Source: an uncultured Bacilli bacterium (GTDB lineage: Bacteria; Bacillota_I; Bacilli_A; RF39; UBA660). From it: a DNA stretch of 6,275 nucleotides. The stretch is taken from assembly GCA_947624075.1 (NCBI GenBank), contig CANQIM010000071.1, positions 1 through 6,275 on the forward strand, read 5' to 3'. Shown piece after piece: positions 1-5,062 of the stretch; positions within the stretch are counted from its first letter, which is position 1, and every line of letters begins with the position of its first letter. Made by a program: the position numbers and the translations under genes. The notes beneath the pieces are model-generated. The model was not told the DNA's origin, made no database searches, and saw only the letters and a program-made list of their open reading frames with translations.

Positions 1-4
1 TTTT

Positions 5-2440
5 TTATACATCAGTTCTTGCTAAAATCTCTGCCGGTGTTTTTCTAATTGTATTAAATACTGGAATTAGACCTATTATTAAGTTAAAGATAAAGATACT
101 TAAAATAGCTACTAAAAGTAAAAATGGATTTACTAAAAATTGCGTCTTCATCATACTAATTTTACATAGATTATTTAAAATATAGTAAGCTAAAATAACT
201 CCTGGTACGTTAGCAAGTAATGTTATCGCAACTATTTCACCACTAAACATAATATAAATATCTTTTTTCTTAACTCCTATTGCTCTAAATGTTCCTACTT
301 CTTTTACTCTTGATAAGAAGGAAGCTCTTAACATTAAGAATATTTCAATTAGAGAAATACCAATAATTATAGCTGATGATATAATGGCTATTTTAGTTGC
401 ATCTTTTCTCTCTTCAAGAAATTTTTCTTTATCACGGTTATAGCTATCTACTATATTAACTTGGTAATCTTCTAAAAATTCTTTTAAGGCTTTTTCTTTA
501 TCTTTAGGATAAACAGTAATATCTTTGGCCGTAGAAACAACTTTTTGTAAAATCATATTATTATTTACTAATAATTTATCAATATCATATTTTGATTCAT
601 AATAACCTACTACTTTTAATTTTTTATCATTAATTGTAATATCTGACTCTTTATTAAGTTTCCAATCATCTTTCCAATCATTATTAACTATAACTTCATA
701 ATCATTTACGGGATATGCTCCTTCTTTTAAAGTAATATATTTATCATATAAATTATAATCTTGTATATTATCAACATTTTGTAACTCTTCAAAAGTAGAA
801 TTACTAAATATAGCACTATTCGTATCCATGTTGTAAAGGATGTTTGTAAATTTATTTTCTGCTGTATAAATAGATGGACTCATCTTATCAACAATACCTA
901 CTATATTTAAATTATCCATCATTGGCACTTTTAAAGAAAAACTCAATATATCTTTTTTCTTTATTCCCATCATTTTAACTATTTCTTTTTTAAATAAATT
1001 ATCAATGACCATTTTATCTAGGACTATTTCATTATCATTATTAGGCATTCTTCCTTTAATAATATCGCTTTCTTTAAGCATATTTATGGAAGCAAGTGAG
1101 CCTTCTACAAAGACACTTTGATAATAGTTTTGATAAATATTATCTTTTAGTAAAGCAAATTCAACTTTAGAATTGCCTGGTAAAATATAATTAACATTTT
1201 CTGAAGAGTTATATTTATTATAATCATCCAAATTAATTTTTTTAGTATTAATAATTAGATAATTTTTATTAGTACTTATAAAATCACTATCTTTAACTTC
1301 CATATTAGCCGCAATCCTAGAAACACCTACCATAATAAACATTCCTGATAGGAAAAAGCCTCCTAATAAAACTTTTTTCATAAAAGTATAATTAAATACT
1401 TGTCTAAAACCATTACTAATAAATGTTAAAGGATTAAATATTGATGAATAGCGCACTTTTTTATTTTCGGAATTATTTATATAATCAAAGCGATATTTTT
1501 CTAAAGCTTCTTTATTAATTTTCTTATAATGATCATCTATAAAATCAATACTTGACTCCTCATCTACTACTTCTATTTTTTCATTACTTAAATTTTCTAT
1601 ATAAATATTATTATTTTTAATAACGACATTTAATTTTAAATTAGCTTCATCATCACTATAGACATTTACGGCAACGTTATCCTGCTTAATAAGCCTTTTC
1701 TTTTTAAAATCTTTTAAATAAAAACAATTATCCATCATCACATCAAGTTCATCATTATGTTCATTTTGATAATCATTAACTATTTTACCATCTGCTATTT
1801 CAATAATTCTACTAGCATAAAATTTAGCCAAATTAACTTCATGAGTTACTAATATAACTAATTTTTCTTTGGAAATAGCCTTAATAATATTCATTATTTC
1901 AATGGTATTTTTACTATCTAAATTTCCTGTTGGTTCATCAGCTATTATAATATTAGGATTTTTAACTATCGCCCTAGCAATTCCTACTCTTTGTCTTTCA
2001 CCACCTGATAACATGTTCGCAGGACGATATCGATAGCGCCACATACCTACTCTTTCTAAGACATAACTAACTTTTTTCTCGATTTCCTTTTTATCTTTTA
2101 TACCAAGCATTTTTAAAACTAAAGCTACATTATCATAAACAGATAAGTTTTCAACTAATTTATAGTCTTGAAAAATATAGCCAATATTTAAATTACGGAT
2201 CTTATCTTTACGATAAGAAAATTTACTCGTCATCTTCTTGCCATTAATATAAATCTTGCCACTTTTAACTTTATCAAGTCCACCTATAGCATTTAAAAGA
2301 GTTGTCTTACCAGAACCAGATGGTCCAAGTAAAGCTACTAATCCTTGATCACCTAAAGTAAGAGAGGTATTATTTATAACATGTATTTCATTACTACGAT
2401 GTCTATTAAAATATTTATTTAAATTTTCTATTTTAATCAT
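5..2440 (-). CDS. MacB-type ABC transporter, fused ATPase and FtsX-like permease (second gene of pair)
   Basis: An 811-residue membrane protein, probably one half of an ATP-driven MacB/FtsX (type VII) transporter. The ATPase (about 1-220) is complete: Walker A GPSGSGKT at 39-46, Q-loop Gln91, signature LSGGERQ at 144-150, Walker B IIIADE at 164-169, D-loop GNLD at 172-175 and switch His200. Residues about 221-350 form an unusually long, acidic soluble linker. One membrane segment (about 355-378) precedes a 300-residue extracellular domain that carries the family-typical GRMPNNDNEIVL at 463-474. Three more segments follow (about 684-706, 732-756, 772-797), with the FtsX-type motif KEVGTFRAIGV between the second and third. 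The ATG start is preceded by GGAGG at 7-nt spacing and overlaps the upstream gene's stop (TAATG), so the two genes should be translationally coupled. The TAA stop is 4 bases from the window edge, so no terminator can be judged. MacB-family members export peptides, toxins or lipoproteins or act on the cell envelope; the substrate here is unknown. Confidence 0.93.
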   Translation of the reverse strand: MIKIENLNKYFNRHRSNEIHVINNTSLTLGDQGLVALLGPSGSGKTTLLNAIGGLDKVKSGKIYINGKKMTSKFSYRKDKIRNLNIGYIFQDYKLVENLSVYDNVALVLKMLGIKDKKEIEKKVSYVLERVGMWRYRYRPANMLSGGERQRVGIARAIVKNPNIIIADEPTGNLDSKNTIEIMNIIKAISKEKLVILVTHEVNLAKFYASRIIEIADGKIVNDYQNEHNDELDVMMDNCFYLKDFKKKRLIKQDNVAVNVYSDDEANLKLNVVIKNNNIYIENLSNEKIEVVDEESSIDFIDDHYKKINKEALEKYRFDYINNSENKKVRYSSIFNPLTFISNGFRQVFNYTFMKKVLLGGFFLSGMFIMVGVSRIAANMEVKDSDFISTNKNYLIINTKKINLDDYNKYNSSENVNYILPGNSKVEFALLKDNIYQNYYQSVFVEGSLASINMLKESDIIKGRMPNNDNEIVLDKMVIDNLFKKEIVKMMGIKKKDILSFSLKVPMMDNLNIVGIVDKMSPSIYTAENKFTNILYNMDTNSAIFSNSTFEELQNVDNIQDYNLYDKYITLKEGAYPVNDYEVIVNNDWKDDWKLNKESDITINDKKLKVVGYYESKYDIDKLLVNNNMILQKVVSTAKDITVYPKDKEKALKEFLEDYQVNIVDSYNRDKEKFLEERKDATKIAIISSAIIIGISLIEIFLMLRASFLSRVKEVGTFRAIGVKKKDIYIMFSGEIVAITLLANVPGVILAYYILNNLCKISMMKTQFLVNPFLLLVAILSIFIFNLIIGLIPVFNTIRKTPAEILARTDV

Positions 2441-4674
2441 TACATTTCCTCCCTATAAGTATTCATAGCACTATTTTTAAATAACTTATTAGCGTACTTC
2501 AAACTAATTAAATATGACATTAAAATGACGACGACATATAAAATAATATAGTCTTTAAAAACAAAATATCTATTTACAGTATCTATAAAATTAATATGCA
2601 AAATATCTATTCTTTGTAAATAAGCAATTATTACAAAGACAAAGTAGGCAATATTACTAACTACAAACAACTCTGTAATTAATAAGTCTTTGGCTGTTTT
2701 CTTAGTACCACCAAGCATTCTTATAATGGAAAAATAAATATTTCTTGATTTTAAAATTATTCTAATAACAAAGTATGATATGAAAAACATAACTATAATT
2801 AAAACACCAGTGATTACTGTTTTTAAAATCTTTATTATTTGTAAAGTACCACTATTTACTAAAGTATCTTTTATACTAATTGTTTTATAATTATTCTTTT
2901 CCAAATAATTAACTACGCTTTCTAAATTTTGATAATCATCAACAAAAACACTCATTTGATATGTACCTTTATTGAATAACTCATTATAGTCATCCTTATT
3001 TATATAAATCATACCATCATAATTAGAAAAGTTTTCTTTAATATAATTATCAAGATGCAATACTTTATCAATATTATCTTTATTATAAGTCTTTGTCATA
3101 AGTAAATCTTTACTACTATTAAAATAAATATTTTTAACAGAAATATTTAAAGTACAATTAAAACAATTATTATTAGGACAGCTTAATCTAAAAAATTCAG
3201 GAATATAAGCTTCACCTTTGGAAACATTTTCATTAACTACTATTTTATAATCATTATCATAATCAGTCATTTCATGATAATGTCCCATGAAATCAATTGT
3301 TACACTACTATATCTCTCATGGGTTTGAAATAATAATCTATCTAAAACTTCTTTGGAAAAGTACAAAGTATAATCTTCATAAATACTATCATCCAAATAT
3401 TTAATACCTACTATCTTAATGGAAAAACTTTTATCAGGTCTTCCAGTATCATCACTTAAGTAAAAAGTATTATTAAATAAATCTTCAAATTTAGTACCTA
3501 AATAATAATCATCCTTGCTTCCTTTAATAACTATCTCATTTGCTTCTTTAGGAAGTCTACCTACATCAACTTTATCTTTAAAAAATTCTAAAGATGAGAT
3601 ATTGCCACTTACCCATAAGGAATTATTATCATTAGCCATATTAAAATACTGATCAACTAAAAAATCATTTTCTAATACGTAATCAATATTTTTAGCATTC
3701 TTTAATTTAGTAATTTCTTCAGTAGAAAAAGGTGTCTTATCTTTTTTCTTAATAACAATTCTTTTATCATCAGTATTACTAAAAATATAATTATAGCCAT
3801 CTTTAGAGGCTTCATACTCTTCTTTTCTAAAAGCAGAATACTCAGTCATTAAACTAACGACTATAAAAGCATAAACTAAAAATAATAAAATAAATTTAGG
3901 AATAATATTAAAAGTATTGCGAATACCTAGATGTATCTTATCAATAAGTTTGATATTATTTAAAGATGCTTTTTCATAATTAGTTACTTGCTTATAATCT
4001 TTTATTTTCTTATCTTCTAAGACTTTGCCATCATGCATGGTAATCTTTCTTGTGACATACTCTTCTACTTGTTCATAATTATGCGTTACAATAATAACTA
4101 GCTTTTCTTTAGCAATTTCGCTTAATAATTTAATTATACTTAAAGCTGACTTCTTATCAAGATTTCCTGTAGGCTCATCCGCTAGAATAATAGGTGTGTC
4201 TTTTGCTAAGGCCCTAGCAATTGCGACTCTTTGCTTTTGTCCTCCTGATAATTTAGAAACTTTTGTTCTTTTAAATTTTACGAGATCAACTTCCTCAAGC
4301 AATTTTAAAACTTTTGCCTTTCTTTCTTTTTTACTAACACCATTCAAAGTCAAAACTAACTCAACATTTTGGTAAACTGTATAACTATTTATTAAATTAA
4401 AATTTTGATAAATATTACCAATATATTCTCTTCGATACTTTTCCCAATCTTTTGTAACATAATGACTTGTTTCTGAGCCATTAATGTACATTTCTCCTTC
4501 TTCGTAAGTATCTAAGCCGCCTATAACATTTAAAAGTGTTGTCTTGCCACTACCACTTTCACCTGTTATCGCAATAAATTCACCTAGATTAAATTCTAAG
4601 TTAACTTTAACAAATCCTGATGCAATAACACCTTTACTATAATAGAATTTGGAAACATTTTTTAATTTAATCAC
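2440..4674 (-). CDS. MacB-type ABC transporter, fused ATPase and FtsX-like permease (first gene of pair)
   Basis: A 744-residue membrane protein with the same layout as its downstream partner. The ATPase has Walker A GESGSGKT at 38-45, Q-loop Gln90, signature LSGGQKQ at 142-148, Walker B IILADE at 162-167, D-loop GNLD at 170-173 and switch His198, so it should be catalytically competent. A short linker leads to membrane segment 1 (about 257-277). A roughly 335-residue extracellular domain follows, containing VGRLPKEANEIVI at 371-383, which matches the GRMPNNDNEIV stretch of the partner. Then come segments at about 612-640, 666-687 and 707-726, with SIIRMLGGTKKTA at 649-661 as the FtsX-type cytoplasmic loop. 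All three cysteines of the protein (499, 504, 507) cluster in the extracellular domain. The start is GTG, chosen for the AGAGGTGG ribosome site just upstream and the typical ATPase N-terminus. The last codons (Arg-Glu-Glu-Met) double as the ribosome site of the next gene. A heterodimer with that product is inferred; substrate unknown. Confidence 0.93.
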   Translation of the reverse strand: MIKLKNVSKFYYSKGVIASGFVKVNLEFNLGEFIAITGESGSGKTTLLNVIGGLDTYEEGEMYINGSETSHYVTKDWEKYRREYIGNIYQNFNLINSYTVYQNVELVLTLNGVSKKERKAKVLKLLEEVDLVKFKRTKVSKLSGGQKQRVAIARALAKDTPIILADEPTGNLDKKSALSIIKLLSEIAKEKLVIIVTHNYEQVEEYVTRKITMHDGKVLEDKKIKDYKQVTNYEKASLNNIKLIDKIHLGIRNTFNIIPKFILLFLVYAFIVVSLMTEYSAFRKEEYEASKDGYNYIFSNTDDKRIVIKKKDKTPFSTEEITKLKNAKNIDYVLENDFLVDQYFNMANDNNSLWVSGNISSLEFFKDKVDVGRLPKEANEIVIKGSKDDYYLGTKFEDLFNNTFYLSDDTGRPDKSFSIKIVGIKYLDDSIYEDYTLYFSKEVLDRLLFQTHERYSSVTIDFMGHYHEMTDYDNDYKIVVNENVSKGEAYIPEFFRLSCPNNNCFNCTLNISVKNIYFNSSKDLLMTKTYNKDNIDKVLHLDNYIKENFSNYDGMIYINKDDYNELFNKGTYQMSVFVDDYQNLESVVNYLEKNNYKTISIKDTLVNSGTLQIIKILKTVITGVLIIVMFFISYFVIRIILKSRNIYFSIIRMLGGTKKTAKDLLITELFVVSNIAYFVFVIIAYLQRIDILHINFIDTVNRYFVFKDYIILYVVVILMSYLISLKYANKLFKNSAMNTYREEM
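2448..2453 (-). promoter_or_regulatory. Ribosome binding site of the second ABC gene, inside the first
   Basis: On the minus strand GGGAGG lies 7 nt before the ATG at 2440-2438. It sits within the final codons of the upstream gene (AGG GAG GAA ATG TAA). It fixes the start of the 811-residue protein and, with the one-base TAATG overlap, supports termination-reinitiation coupling and balanced production of the two halves. Confidence 0.85.
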
Positions 4675-4678
4675 AATT

Positions 4679-4686
4679 CCACCTCT
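4679..4686 (-). promoter_or_regulatory. Ribosome binding site of the first ABC gene, supports a GTG start
   Basis: The minus strand reads AGAGGTGG, followed by AATT and then GTG at 4674-4672. The GAGGTG core has a 5-nt spacing to the start. No ATG in the same frame lies nearby with a comparable site, so GTG is the preferred start codon. Confidence 0.8.
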
Positions 4687-4693
4687 TTAGACA

Positions 4694-4726
4694 ATTATAT
4701 TATAAAAAAACTTTACATACTAGCAA
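4694..4726 (-). promoter_or_regulatory. Candidate sigma-70/SigA promoter of the ABC transporter operon
   Basis: On the minus strand, TTGCTA (4726-4721, four of six matches to TTGACA) is followed after 16 bases by a perfect TATAAT (4704-4699). A second overlapping TATAAT lies at 4699-4694. Transcription would begin near 4691, leaving a very short leader before the ribosome site at 4686-4679. AT-rich DNA yields chance -10 boxes, so the position just ahead of a coupled gene pair is the main support. The spacer and the edge of the -35 region coincide with one arm and the loop of a 12-bp inverted repeat, which could make this a regulated promoter. Confidence 0.5.
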
Positions 4727-4752
4727 TTTCACTACTCAATTATGTAAAGTTT
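4701..4752 (-). terminator. 12-bp perfect inverted repeat with T-run: terminator, attenuator or operator
   Basis: The arms AAACTTTACATA (4708-4719) and TATGTAAAGTTT (4741-4752) are perfect complements separated by 21 bases. Read on the minus strand, the second arm of the stem runs straight into a T-tract (seven T, three of them inside the stem), the form of an intrinsic terminator. The stem is AT-rich (2 G-C pairs in 12) and the loop long, so it would be weak. It could end transcripts arriving from the repeat-protein gene upstream. The same DNA overlaps the candidate promoter, so a protein-binding operator with two half-sites is an equally good reading. On the plus strand no T-run follows, so a plus-strand terminator is unlikely. 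Confidence 0.45.
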
Positions 4753-4944
4753 AATAAACAAATATTGGGTTTAGATCATTTTAAATAAAAATTTATCAAA
4801 ATTCGCGACACATATTTAAAAAATCCTATTTACTGTATTTTTATGTTAATTGAATTAATAAAAATAAAATGGCTTCTAAATATCTAAAAATTATTAATCA
4901 AGATTTTAATTATTAAAAACACATGGATTTTATTTAGAAAAATT

Positions 4945-4995
4945 TTCTTTGATTTTAATACAATCGCAAAAGATTTATAATAAAAAATCAAAGAA
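4945..4995. repeat. Second 12-bp perfect inverted repeat in the intergenic region
   Basis: The arms TTCTTTGATTTT (4945-4956) and AAAATCAAAGAA (4984-4995) are perfect complements with a 27-base loop. The repeat lies 68 bp beyond the stop of the repeat-protein gene. On the minus strand the stem is followed by AATTTTCT, not a strong T-tract, so a terminator role is possible but weak. With such AT-rich arms and a long loop, chance remains a real explanation. Confidence 0.4.
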
Positions 4996-5062
4996 TACAA
5001 TAATTAGAAAGTAGATAATATACTTCTATCTTTTATCTATTTTTTTACATTTTTAATTATTT

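Larger units (their letters stand above)
4687..5062. other. AT-rich intergenic region without a recognisable gene
   Basis: About 375 bp between the repeat-protein stop and the ribosome site of the transporter operon. I see no open frame with a start, ribosome site and convincing protein, no tRNA and no decayed copy of the neighbouring repeat. It contains the candidate promoter and inverted repeat at its left end, and a second 12-bp inverted repeat at 4945-4995. The remainder is A/T homopolymer-rich DNA in which nothing can be assigned. Confidence 0.7.

Noticed and set aside
5012..5046. Plus-strand hairpin TAGATAA / TTATCTA followed by seven T, resembling an intrinsic terminator
   Set aside because: The 7-bp stem has one G-C pair, and no plus-strand gene exists upstream to be terminated. 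It overlaps AT-rich DNA where such patterns are expected by chance.
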